Counted from the first letter of the stretch, positions 1-6,687 are shown. The stretch is 10,696 nucleotides of DNA from Sandaracinaceae bacterium (GCA_025056955.1 JANWYL010000096.1:1-10696); one strand, 5' to 3'. Notes: a model not told the origin generated them from the sequence alone. Numbers and translations are program-made.

Positions 1-528
1 GATGGCCCGAAGCACTTCGGCCCTAAAGCCCTTGTAGCCACTTGTGAGATCGCGAATGGGTACTCCCAAAATCAGGCGAGCATAGAGGCTTCCTCCCTTG
101 GACAAGAGGTGGCGGCCTGGGCCCCAACCCACCACACCTCCTCCTCGAATATTGCGAGAACCGATCACCACATCGGCCCCATTTTCAAATGCCCTCAAAA
201 ACTCTGGCAAGTGCGCTGGATCGTGACTCAAGTCCGCATCCATCTCAAAAAGGAGGTCGTATCCATCATCCAGCGCACGGAGGAAAGCCATCACGTAAGC
301 AGTGCCTAAGCCAAGTTTGCGGGGGCGGTGAATGACGCGAATCCGCTCATCAGAAGCCGCTAAGCGATCCGCAACCATCCCCGTCCCATCAGGAGAGTGA
401 TCGTCAACGATGAGGAGGTTTGCCTGCGGAAGGACAGCAAAAAGGGCTTTGACGAAGCGCTCGATGTTCTCGCGCTCGTTGTAGGTGGGGGTTACAATCA
501 GAATCCTTGGAGCGCTTCGAGAAGTCAT
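1..528 (-). CDS. Polyprenol-phosphate mannosyltransferase-like GT2 glycosyltransferase (C-terminus outside window)
   Basis: The first 176 codons are visible and the frame runs off the left edge. Family 2 glycosyltransferases of the Dpm1/Ppm1 type move mannose or glucose from a nucleotide sugar to a polyprenyl phosphate at the cytoplasmic membrane, giving lipid-linked sugar donors. Visible motifs follow the family order: YNERENI (residues 16-22), VDDHSPDGTG (41-50), the KLGLGTAY loop (71-78), the metal-binding MDADLSH (96-102), VIGSR (121-125), and DLTSGYKGFR (160-169). The start ATG at 528 is set by GGAGG seven bases upstream and by an ATGA overlap with the stop of the upstream endopeptidase gene, so the two are translationally coupled. 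No membrane helix lies in the visible part; some bacterial homologues carry C-terminal helices, which would be outside the window. The family is clear, but the exact sugar and acceptor are not. Confidence 0.88.
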   Translation of the reverse strand, partial: MTSRSAPRILIVTPTYNERENIERFVKALFAVLPQANLLIVDDHSPDGTGMVADRLAASDERIRVIHRPRKLGLGTAYVMAFLRALDDGYDLLFEMDADLSHDPAHLPEFLRAFENGADVVIGSRNIRGGGVVGWGPGRHLLSKGGSLYARLILGVPIRDLTSGYKGFRAEVLRAI

Positions 529-1463
529 CGCCGTGCCTCCACCCGCTTCTTCATTCGGAACTTCGAGGAAGCAGCCGAGCGCCAAGCCCGACGCGAACGC
601 CTTCGCAAGGCAGGCCCATCTGTGCAGGAGGGCATATCACTTGGAGGACAAGCAATCCGCAAATGGATATGGTTGCGATGCCTCCGATCCGTGGATACGA
701 GGCTTTCGATTTTTTCGATCTCACTCATCGAGACTCCCCGGTTGATCGCTTCTGCCCGGAGCCTTGACCACACATGCCTTGCAATGATGAATTGTTGAAC
801 CCGAGCGGTTTGGTCCTCGCTTAAAGCTCGGAGCAGCTCCCATGTGCGCTCCTCATCAAGCCTGAGCTCAGGACGCTTCCGCACCCGCCCGTTTCTGCCA
901 ATATCCCAAAAGCGTTCGCAAGAATGGACGGGGCCTTCGGGTCCAGTGATGTAGAAGCCGATGTCCGCGTCACGGCCACTGCGGTGGGAGCGATGCCGCC
1001 CAAGGCGCCCGCCTCCTTCCCTTGAAAGATCGCCAACACAAAGCCTCGAGCCCGGCCACCGCTCGGCCACATGGTTGGCCGCTCGGCTGAGCAGATGCAC
1101 CAATTCAAAGGTGGCAAAACGGTGGGGAAAAGAACTTGCCTTGATGGCCAAGCATTCGCTTTCCTCAAGCGGGATCCCCCCAATCAAGCGGCCTCGGCGT
1201 GGACGACCAACCGACACCGAATCACCCGAGTCCACTTCAACCACCGCTTCTTCCTCCCTCTCCCTCGTTCCAACTCCCTGGATTTCCCTTGATCTTCCCG
1301 CCCCCCGCACCTTTCTCCCCTTGTGATTATGATGTATCGCCTTTCGCTCAATACCCCCTCTTTCGCCCCCACCAAATCTCCCCTCTGCACGGGCAATTGG
1401 TCTTGTCACCCACATGCCTAAGCACAGCCCAACCACCAACACCCATCGACCCAACGAAAACAT
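525..1463 (-). CDS. mepA: Penicillin-insensitive murein endopeptidase-like protein (M74 family)
   Basis: The protein resembles the MepA family of zinc endopeptidases that cut peptide cross-links in peptidoglycan in the periplasm. An N-terminal hydrophobic segment followed by RPIARA-EG looks like a Sec signal peptide. From the first possible start (GTG at 1475), the metal-site motifs are SHRSGRDAD (residues 163-171) and HRNHIHLRI (266-274), matching the two His/Asp clusters of M74 enzymes. Between the signal peptide and the catalytic domain is a low-complexity stretch rich in Arg, Gly and Glu (about 31-95), and the C-terminus ends in a strongly basic tail (about 290-316). I prefer the ATG at 1463 over the GTG at 1475 because GAGG lies at usable distance only from the former; four residues are at stake. 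The stop overlaps the next gene's start. The gene lies 81 bases after the purC/purS frame with no obvious terminator between. The family call is good; the symbol is by homology only. Confidence 0.78.
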   Translation of the reverse strand: MFSLGRWVLVVGLCLGMWVTRPIARAEGRFGGGERGGIERKAIHHNHKGRKVRGAGRSREIQGVGTREREEEAVVEVDSGDSVSVGRPRRGRLIGGIPLEESECLAIKASSFPHRFATFELVHLLSRAANHVAERWPGSRLCVGDLSREGGGRLGRHRSHRSGRDADIGFYITGPEGPVHSCERFWDIGRNGRVRKRPELRLDEERTWELLRALSEDQTARVQQFIIARHVWSRLRAEAINRGVSMSEIEKIESLVSTDRRHRNHIHLRIACPPSDMPSCTDGPALRRRSRRAWRSAASSKFRMKKRVEARR

Positions 1464-1544
1464 TACCCGCTGCACCTCATCCCACAGGCCCTAAACAAAT
1501 CCACACCTGTGATCAACCCTTATCGATATGCACCCTCTGGGAAG

Positions 1545-2825
1545 TCATGGTGGCGAAAGCTTTTTGTCCTCAGGGCCATGCAGAGAATTGGGAGAAACGC
1601 CTTCGATCACGACTTCACTTTCCTCCATAACTGGATTCGTGAGGAGTTTCTCAGACATGGCTTGAAGCTCCTTGAGAGCAAGTTCTTCATCACCACCATC
1701 CATCACAACTTCAACCAACTTCCCTACCCGCACCTCACGCACCTTGTCAAACCCAAGGGCACGCAACGCTTTGCACACCACATCTCCCTGGGGATCGAGC
1801 ACTTCTTTTTTGAGGCGAATGATCACCTTTCCCTTCACCTTCTTTGACCCAAAACTGTGCGCGCGCAGGTTGCGCTCAATCCTTTGAACCGGACCCTCGA
1901 CCTGGGTGATGGACAAAGGTCCCCCCACAAGACGCTCGTAGACTTCAATATAACGCTTTGCAAGCTCGATCCGAACTTCAGGAGGAATTTGGACAAGCCC
2001 GTCCGCCCCCCCCCTCTCCATAAGCCACTGCCGAATGAATTCTTTGTCAAGGCTTAGTGGCTCTTCTCCTTTTGGGAACTTGGCGTGATAGTCCTCTTCC
2101 AGCCAAAACCGAGAGCTGTCTGGCGTGTGAAGCTCATCGATGAGCAGCAGGCGACCATCGGGAGCGATGCCAAATTCATATTTTGTATCAACAAGGATCA
2201 GGCCTCGGCTTTGACAAATGGCCTGCCCCCTTTCAAACAAGGCCAAAGCGATTGACTCCGCTTCTTCGTAAAGGGATGGGTTAATCAGGCCTTGAGCAAA
2301 AAGTTCATCTTTGGAGAGAGACTGATCCCTTTCACCTTTTGGTGCCTTGGTTGAAGGAGTGAGGATGGGTCGCGGCAAGGGGGCATTTCGCACAAGCCCA
2401 TCAGGCAATGCATGCCCCCCAAAGCGGCGTTCTCCCTTGGCGTAGTGGGTCCAGATGCTTGTTGGACTTCTTCCAGTGAGATAGGCCCTCACGACGAACT
2501 CCACGGGAATTGGCTGGCACTCCAACACCCAAAGCACGTTCGGATCAGGCATCCCCCGCAAGTGATTGGCTGCCACATCCCTTGTGCGCTCAAACCACCA
2601 AGCAGACAAAGCAGCAAGGATGGCTCCTTTCAAGGGCACGGTGGAAAGCACGCGATCGAAAGCACTCAGCCGATCACTTGCTATGGCAAGGCGTGTTCCG
2701 TCTCCAAGAGAATAGCTGTCCCAAACCTTGCCCTCGCTCCGTTTTCCAAGCCAACTAAAGTTGGTCCTTTCAAGCGGATGAGAAAGAGCCAACTCAAGCG
2801 CTTCTCGACCAATCGCTCCACCCAT
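1545..2825 (-). CDS. purC/purS: PurC-PurS single frame: SAICAR synthetase joined to the FGAM synthetase PurS subunit
   Basis: This is one 426-codon frame with two recognisable proteins. Residues about 20-304 are the long, yeast-like phosphoribosylaminoimidazole-succinocarboxamide synthase (CAIR + Asp + ATP to SAICAR). It shows SDRLSAFD (50-57), the FVVRAYLTG region (110-118), STKAPKGERD (158-167), DTKYEFG (213-219) and TPDSSRFW (234-241). The usual GKVRD near residue 33 reads GKVWD. After a roughly 25-residue linker, residues about 330-407 match PurS from end to end, including LDPQG (343-347), LGFDKV (357-362), RVGK (366-369) and LLTNPV (394-399). PurS is normally a separate protein of about 80 residues that bridges PurL and PurQ. 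No stop lies between the parts. GTG codons at 1838 and 1826 could start a free PurS, the latter with AAGGGA just upstream. The frame starts 15 bases after rpsI, with a weak GGCGAG ribosome site. A real fusion and an indel-made join are both possible. Confidence 0.88.
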   Translation of the reverse strand: MGGAIGREALELALSHPLERTNFSWLGKRSEGKVWDSYSLGDGTRLAIASDRLSAFDRVLSTVPLKGAILAALSAWWFERTRDVAANHLRGMPDPNVLWVLECQPIPVEFVVRAYLTGRSPTSIWTHYAKGERRFGGHALPDGLVRNAPLPRPILTPSTKAPKGERDQSLSKDELFAQGLINPSLYEEAESIALALFERGQAICQSRGLILVDTKYEFGIAPDGRLLLIDELHTPDSSRFWLEEDYHAKFPKGEEPLSLDKEFIRQWLMERGGADGLVQIPPEVRIELAKRYIEVYERLVGGPLSITQVEGPVQRIERNLRAHSFGSKKVKGKVIIRLKKEVLDPQGDVVCKALRALGFDKVREVRVGKLVEVVMDGGDEELALKELQAMSEKLLTNPVMEESEVVIEGVSPNSLHGPEDKKLSPP

Positions 2826-2840
2826 TTTGTGCTCGCCACA

Positions 2841-3257
2841 TCAGCGCTTGCTGTACTGGAAGCGCTTTCGCGCTCCAGGCTGGCCGGGCTTTTTGCGCTC
2901 CTTTTTTCTCGCATCGCGTGTCAGAAGCCCCGCTTTTTTCAACGTCTCGCGAAGCTCAGCGTTTCCAGAGAGCAAAGCCCGTGAAATTCCATATCGTATT
3001 GCATCCGCTTGGGCAGAAATCCCGCCACCCCGAACTGTGGCATACACGTCGTAACGGCCCTTTGTACCGGTCAACTCAAAAGGCTGAACCACAAGAAGCT
3101 GAGAAGTCAGGCGAGGGAAATAGTCTTCCAGTGAGCAACCATTGACCGTGATTTGACCGCTTCCAGGCCTAAGAAAAACCCGCGCCATTGCGGTTTTGCG
3201 TCTTCCGGTCCCGTACATGGCATCGCTTGGTCCCCACATTTTGTTGGGCAAAGCCAT
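2841..3257 (-). CDS. rpsI: 30S ribosomal protein S9
   Basis: The product is 138 residues, close to the usual S9 length of about 130. S9 sits in the head of the small subunit, and its C-terminal tail reaches toward the P-site tRNA. The diagnostic YGTGRRKTA-ARV motif is at residues 15-27, followed by ITVNG and the GGGISAQADAIRYGI-RAL region. The end reads RKRFQYSKR, the expected basic tail with the near-invariant terminal SKR. The start at 3257 is fixed by GGAGG five bases upstream, so the unusual leader MALPNKMWGPSDAM before the conserved core appears to be genuine. It follows rplM by 15 bases, the standard bacterial rplM-rpsI pair, and precedes the purC/purS frame by 15 bases, so the three are probably one transcript. 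Confidence 0.97.
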   Translation of the reverse strand: MALPNKMWGPSDAMYGTGRRKTAMARVFLRPGSGQITVNGCSLEDYFPRLTSQLLVVQPFELTGTKGRYDVYATVRGGGISAQADAIRYGISRALLSGNAELRETLKKAGLLTRDARKKERKKPGQPGARKRFQYSKR

Positions 3258-3272
3258 AGAAGCCTCCCTTAT

Positions 3273-3752
3273 TTATTTATCTTCAGGTGCAGGAATGGGC
3301 ACCCCACCCTTTCCCCAAGGCAGGGGAATTGGCTTTTGGGCTGCGTGGGGATGGACGGGTGAGGCGTAAACCTTGAGTTTCGACAACATGGCACGGCCAA
3401 GCGGGTTTTTGGGAAGCATCCCCTTCACCGCTTTTTCAATGACGAAGGTGGGCTTTCGAGCCAAAAGATGCCGGTAGATCTCGGACTTGAATCCACCAGG
3501 AATTCCCGAATGCCGATCCCAAGTTTTCTGGTCGAGTTTATCGCCCGTGAGCACCACCTTGTCAGCGTTGATCACAATGACGTAATCTCCTGCGTCGACG
3601 TGGGGAGTATACGTGGGCTTGTGCTTCCCCCTTAGAACCATGGCAATTCGGGAAGCGAGTCGCCCAAGTGGAATTCCGGTTGCGTCCACAACATACCATT
3701 TCCGTTGAACCTCATGGGCAGAAACACTTTTGGTCAAGCGAGTGAGCGGCAT
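3273..3752 (-). CDS. rplM: 50S ribosomal protein L13
   Basis: L13 is an early-assembling protein of the large ribosomal subunit. The sequence carries the family landmarks in order: RKWYVVDATG-PLGRLAS, LRGKHKPTYTPHVDAGDYVIVINADKV, TGDK, the WDRHSGIPGG region, AVKGMLPKNPLGR, and LKVYASPVHPHAAQ. At about 159 residues it is slightly longer than the typical 140-150 because of a proline-rich C-terminal extension (PIPLPWGKGGVPIPAPEDK). I chose the ATG at 3752 over a GTG two codons upstream (3758), because AGG lies eight bases before the ATG but only two before the GTG. It is the first gene of its transcript and has a promoter at 3794-3821. Confidence 0.97.
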   Translation of the reverse strand: MPLTRLTKSVSAHEVQRKWYVVDATGIPLGRLASRIAMVLRGKHKPTYTPHVDAGDYVIVINADKVVLTGDKLDQKTWDRHSGIPGGFKSEIYRHLLARKPTFVIEKAVKGMLPKNPLGRAMLSKLKVYASPVHPHAAQKPIPLPWGKGGVPIPAPEDK

Positions 3753-3771
3753 GATCACAACCTAATATTAC

Positions 3772-3788
3772 CCCCTTCATCGCAGGGG
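3772..3788 (-). promoter_or_regulatory. Hairpin at the 5' end of the rplM leader
   Basis: On the minus strand CCCCT and AGGGG can pair around a 7-base loop (GCGATGA). The predicted transcription start, about seven bases past the -10 box, falls at or next to the first base of this hairpin, so the mRNA would begin with a stem. This could protect the 5' end or serve in feedback control; neither is shown. On the plus strand the same hairpin is followed by six Ts (3790-3795), but no plus-strand gene precedes it. Confidence 0.4.
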
Positions 3789-3793
3789 CTTTT

Positions 3794-3821
3794 TTCATAT
3801 ATTCCATTGGGCACTTGTCAA
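3794..3821 (-). promoter_or_regulatory. Sigma70-like promoter for rplM-rpsI-purC/purS
   Basis: Reading leftward, a perfect TTGACA -35 box (3821-3816) is followed after 16 bases by TATGAA (3799-3794), which matches four of six positions of TATAAT. It begins just after the accC stop codon and lies about 42 bases before the rplM start. It separates the ribosomal-protein transcript from the aroQ/accB-accC operon, although readthrough from accC is possible because I see no terminator for that strand. Confidence 0.6.
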
Positions 3822-3826
3822 GACGC

Positions 3827-5214
3827 CTAAGGGGTGATCCCGCTTTGAGAGTGCTCTTTCAAAAAAGGCAATCGTTCAAGGAAACGGGTTGAAATGGCTC
3901 CAGAAATAAAGCGCTCGTCTTGAAAAATGGCCCGGTGGAGTGGAAGGTTTGTGCGAATTCCTTCGATCACTGTCTCTTCAAGTGCCCTTTGCATCCTTGA
4001 AATCGCCTGGTGACGATCTTTCCCAAAGGCGATGATTTTCACAAGCAGTGAATCGTATTCCCCAGGCACGCGCCATCCTGAAAACACGCCACCATCCACG
4101 CGAATCCCTGGACCACCAGGTGGGAGGTAATTTGTGATGAGCCCAGGCCATGGAACGAAAGTGCGCGGATCCTCCGCGTTGATCCGGCATTCGATGGCGT
4201 GACCGGTCAGGGTGGCTGACTGCGCATCAGCGCTCGGACCAAGGCCTTGGGCAATGCGGATTTGCTCGACAATGAGATCGACCCCGTCACCATCTCGGTC
4301 ACTGGATGCTCGACCTGAATGCGGGTATTCATTTCCATGAAGTAGAGCGCTCCCTTTTCATCCATAAGGAACTCCAAGGTCCCTGCTGAGCGGTAGCGCG
4401 TGTGTTCCATCGCCCGGCGAATGAGGGCAGAGACCTGAGCCCGTTTCTCGGCCGAAAGTGCAATTGAAGGAGCTTCTTCGATGATTTTCTGGTGGCGCCT
4501 TTGGATCGAGCACTCGCGCTCCCCTAAAACGAGATAGCACTCGTGCGCGGGATCGCAGAGCACTTGAAATTCGATGTGACGTGGTTCCTCAATGAAGCGC
4601 TCAAGGTACAGGTCCCCGCACTTGAAGCCAGCTTCGGCCTCTGCTTGGGCCTGCGGAAAAACGCGGCGCATTTGTTCGGCGGAGCGAACCACCTTCATCC
4701 CCCTCCCTCCCCCTCCTGCACTGGCTTTGAGAATCACTGGATAGCCGATCGATTCGGCCGCTGAGATGGCTTCTTCCACCCCTGAAAGCACTCCTGTGCC
4801 GGGCAAAAGGGGAATCCCTAGGGATTTTGCAATTGCTCGCGCCCCCACCTTTGAGCCCCACTGGCGCATGTTTTCGGCCGTTGGCCCGATGAAAATCAAG
4901 CCACAACGCTCGCACACCTCGGCAAATTCGGGGTTTTCTGAGAGAAATCCATAGCCGGGGTGCACCGCATCGGCTCCGCTGATCTCTGCCGCTGCGATGA
5001 TCCCGGGGATGTGCAAGTAGCTTTCGCTTGCGCGAGCAGGGCCAATGCATACCGCCTCATCGGCCAGACGCACGTGCAGGGCGCCTGCATCGGCTGTTGA
5101 GTGAACAGCCACTGTTCGAATTCCCAATTCACGGCAAGCACGAATGACCCGAATTGCAATCTCCCCCCGATTGGCAACCAAAACCTTGCGAATCGTCGGC
5201 ATCGCCTCACCCAT
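3827..5214 (-). CDS. accC: Biotin carboxylase subunit of acetyl-CoA carboxylase, with apparent one-base frameshift
   Basis: AccC carboxylates biotin on AccB using ATP and bicarbonate, the first half-reaction of malonyl-CoA formation. Residues are numbered from the second ATG (5202), which fits the conserved KVLVANRGEIA start; the ATG at 5214 is equally possible. ATP-grasp landmarks are HPGYGFLSEN (81-90), K118, K159 with the SAGGGGRGMK loop, H209, K239, E277, and EMNTRIQVEHPVTEMVTG (290-307), at nearly the same positions as the E. coli active-site residues. The frame is then lost: as written it reads SISLSS and stops at 4207. One extra G in the four-G run at 4282-4285 restores VDLIVEQIRIAQG, then HAIECRINAEDP and PGGPGIRVDGG, and an intact C-terminal domain to the TAG at 3827, about 458 residues in all, the normal size. 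It lies directly after accB. The gene is normally essential and the rest is undamaged, so a sequencing indel is likelier than decay. Confidence 0.9.
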
Positions 5215-5219
5215 CGACC

Positions 5220-6197
5220 CTAGCCGCTCTTCCGAATTCGGAAGAGGGGTTGGCCATATTCGACAGGCTTCCCGTTTTCAACGAGGATCTCCATCACCGT
5301 GCCAGAAACCTCAGATTCGATTTCGTTCATGAGCTTCATCGCCTCGATGATGCACAGGACCTGCCCAGGACGCACTTCGCTCCCCACTTCCACAAAGGGC
5401 GGAGCACCAGGAGCAGGTGCCCGATAAAAGGTGCCGACAAAAGGAGAAGTCACCACCACGATGTCTGCCTCATCTTGAACAGCTGGAGGTGAAGGAGAAA
5501 CCGAAGGATGCACGGGCGGTGAAGCAGGAAGTGAAGCAAGGTCTTGGCTTGCCCCAAAACTTCGGCGAATCACAATGCGCTCACCTGCTTTTTCAAGGCG
5601 GAGTTCAGCAATGTTGAACTCCGAAAGCATCGCCATGAGTTTTCTTAAAAACTCGAGATCTTTTTCAGTCATATCTCCTTTGCCTCGCCGATTCGGAAAA
5701 CGATGGTCAGAAAAATCCTCCAATCGATTGGAAGCAGTGGCGTGCCTTGCCCTGTAGCCCAAGATGGCGCGAACGCCAAGCCCGTACACATCAGGACCAA
5801 GCCCCGTGATGACTCCCACGCATGCAGGAGCAGTCAACGAGCGCTGGCGAAACGATTCTCGCCTTGCCAAGTGGCTTAGGTGCACCTCAATGCAAGGAAT
5901 GGGAAGTGCAGCGATCGCATCCCGTAAAACCACCGAGGTGTGGGCAAGCCCTCCAGGATTGATGACCACCCCGATCACTTCTTTGCGTTTTGAGAGCGTT
6001 CCAATGTGATCGACGATTGCTCCCTCGTGATTGCTCTGAAAGCTTTCGATCCGGACGCCCAAAGAATTCCCAAGCTTCATGAGCATGTGCTCGATTTCCG
6101 CAAGGCTTTGGCTGCCATAGTGCTCAACCTCACGCTCTCCTAAGCGATTGAGGTTTGGGCCATGGATGACAGCCACCACAGGATCCCCCCATGCCAT
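5220..6197 (-). CDS. aroQ/accB: AroQ-AccB single frame: type II 3-dehydroquinate dehydratase joined to biotin carboxyl carrier protein
   Basis: One 325-codon frame holds two complete proteins. Residues 1 to about 152 are type II dehydroquinase (3-dehydroquinate to 3-dehydroshikimate): HGPNLNRLG (12-20) with the catalytic Tyr in HYG (Y27), QSNHEG (54-59), INPGGLAHTSVVLRDA (79-94), and EVHLS with the catalytic His (H107). A hydrophilic linker of about 23 residues follows. Residues 176-325 are AccB: MTEKDLEFLRKLMAML start, a Pro/Ala/Ser-rich swinging arm (about 216-240), and a biotinyl domain with EAMKLMNEI (K288 is the biotinylated Lys). No stop separates them. The ATG at 5672 is where a free AccB would start; it has AAGGAG upstream but only two bases away. 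I chose the start at 6197 because AGGTGG lies seven bases upstream and the frame then begins as AroQ proteins do. The Roadblock gene precedes it, and accC follows within 10 bases. Confidence 0.9.
   Translation of the reverse strand: MAWGDPVVAVIHGPNLNRLGEREVEHYGSQSLAEIEHMLMKLGNSLGVRIESFQSNHEGAIVDHIGTLSKRKEVIGVVINPGGLAHTSVVLRDAIAALPIPCIEVHLSHLARRESFRQRSLTAPACVGVITGLGPDVYGLGVRAILGYRARHATASNRLEDFSDHRFPNRRGKGDMTEKDLEFLRKLMAMLSEFNIAELRLEKAGERIVIRRSFGASQDLASLPASPPVHPSVSPSPPAVQDEADIVVVTSPFVGTFYRAPAPGAPPFVEVGSEVRPGQVLCIIEAMKLMNEIESEVSGTVMEILVENGKPVEYGQPLFRIRKSG
5670..5680 (-). promoter_or_regulatory. Candidate internal ribosome binding site and ATG for free AccB
   Basis: AAGGAG (5680-5675) is followed by AT and then an in-frame ATG (5672-5670) at the exact point where AccB homologues begin. 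The two-base spacing is shorter than the usual 5-9, so initiation may be weak. If it works, the cell makes both AroQ-AccB and free AccB from one frame. Confidence 0.4.
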
Positions 6198-6206
6198 TTG
6201 CACCAC

Positions 6207-6566
6207 CTACTCGAGCGCTTGGGCGAGTTTCAGTGCCCCAACCCGCAAAAGGTAACGGGCCTTGCCTTGGTTTGCTTCTGGCTTGAGGGCCAATGCCACA
6301 AAATAATCTGGGTTGATGAGGCGTAAAATTGCCGTAAATTTGGTCCCTTCGATGGTGAGCTCCTTTGGCACTCCAGCGTTCAGAAGCTCAGAAGCCCTCT
6401 GGGCTTCCTTGAGAACGAGACTGAGCTCGAGTCCGAGTTGCTCTGCCTCAAGCGAAGCGCCCTCGTGAAGGCAGGTTTCCACGGCAATTCCATCCATTCC
6501 CATTACAACGGCCGCAATTCCACCCTCACTTCGGTTGATCAATTCGGAAAGAATCTCGCGAAACAT
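6207..6566 (-). CDS. Roadblock/LC7-domain protein (MglB-like fold)
   Basis: This is a 119-residue single-domain protein with no signal peptide or membrane segment. It fits the Roadblock/LC7 pattern: an N-terminal helix (FREILSELINR), a GG-IAAVVMGMDGIAVET strand-turn-strand, a long helix over residues about 38-63 (LEAEQLGLELSLVLKEAQRA), then strands KELTIEG-KFTAILRLI and YFVALALKPE, and a final helix. Bacterial members such as MglB regulate Ras-like GTPases and often act as dimers; no GTPase partner lies in this window. The stop codon is nine bases before the aroQ/accB ATG, so it is the first gene of an aroQ-accB-accC operon. The start at 6566 has only a weak ribosome site, which may mean low expression. 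The domain call is confident; the function here is unknown. Confidence 0.82.
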   Translation of the reverse strand: MFREILSELINRSEGGIAAVVMGMDGIAVETCLHEGASLEAEQLGLELSLVLKEAQRASELLNAGVPKELTIEGTKFTAILRLINPDYFVALALKPEANQGKARYLLRVGALKLAQALE

Positions 6567-6585
6567 TGGAGTGGCACCGTTTGAG

Positions 6586-6615
6586 ATGATTGGGACACAC
6601 CCCCTCCAAAGTCAA
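6586..6615 (-). promoter_or_regulatory. Candidate promoter for the Roadblock-aroQ/accB-accC operon
   Basis: On the minus strand TTGACT (6615-6610) is followed after 18 bases by AATCAT (6591-6586), which matches TATAAT at four of six positions. The predicted start lies about 10-15 bases before the Roadblock ATG. It faces away from the tRNA promoter, so the gap between the two genes is a divergent promoter region. Confidence 0.45.
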
Positions 6616-6659
6616 GTTTGGGCTCTTTTCTCATTCTAAAGTAGGCTCCTCTATGCGTC

Positions 6660-6687
6660 TTGACATATGGCATAAGGGCGCTAGCTT
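6660..6687 (+). promoter_or_regulatory. Candidate promoter for tRNA-Leu
   Basis: A perfect TTGACA (6660-6665) is followed after 16 bases by TAGCTT (6682-6687), a weak -10 box with three matches. The expected start at about 6694 would leave a leader of about six bases before the mature tRNA at 6700, typical of a tRNA gene. The same transcript may run into the dehydrogenase gene. Confidence 0.5.

Noticed and set aside
397..798. Open frame of 133 codons on the plus strand
   Set aside because: It lies antisense to the glycosyltransferase and endopeptidase genes, has no family resemblance, and lacks a ribosome site.
2412..2984. Open frame of 190 codons on the plus strand
   Set aside because: It runs antisense to purC and rpsI, which are certain genes; the composition is that of a reverse-strand shadow.
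3772..3795. Plus-strand hairpin followed by six Ts as a terminator
   Set aside because: No plus-strand gene lies to its left, and on the coding strand the order is reversed, so it cannot end accC. It is kept only as the rplM leader hairpin.
4282..4285. Programmed -1 ribosomal frameshift in accC
   Set aside because: A four-G run is not a canonical slippery heptamer, I see no obvious stimulatory structure, and AccC is not known to need frameshifting; an indel is simpler.
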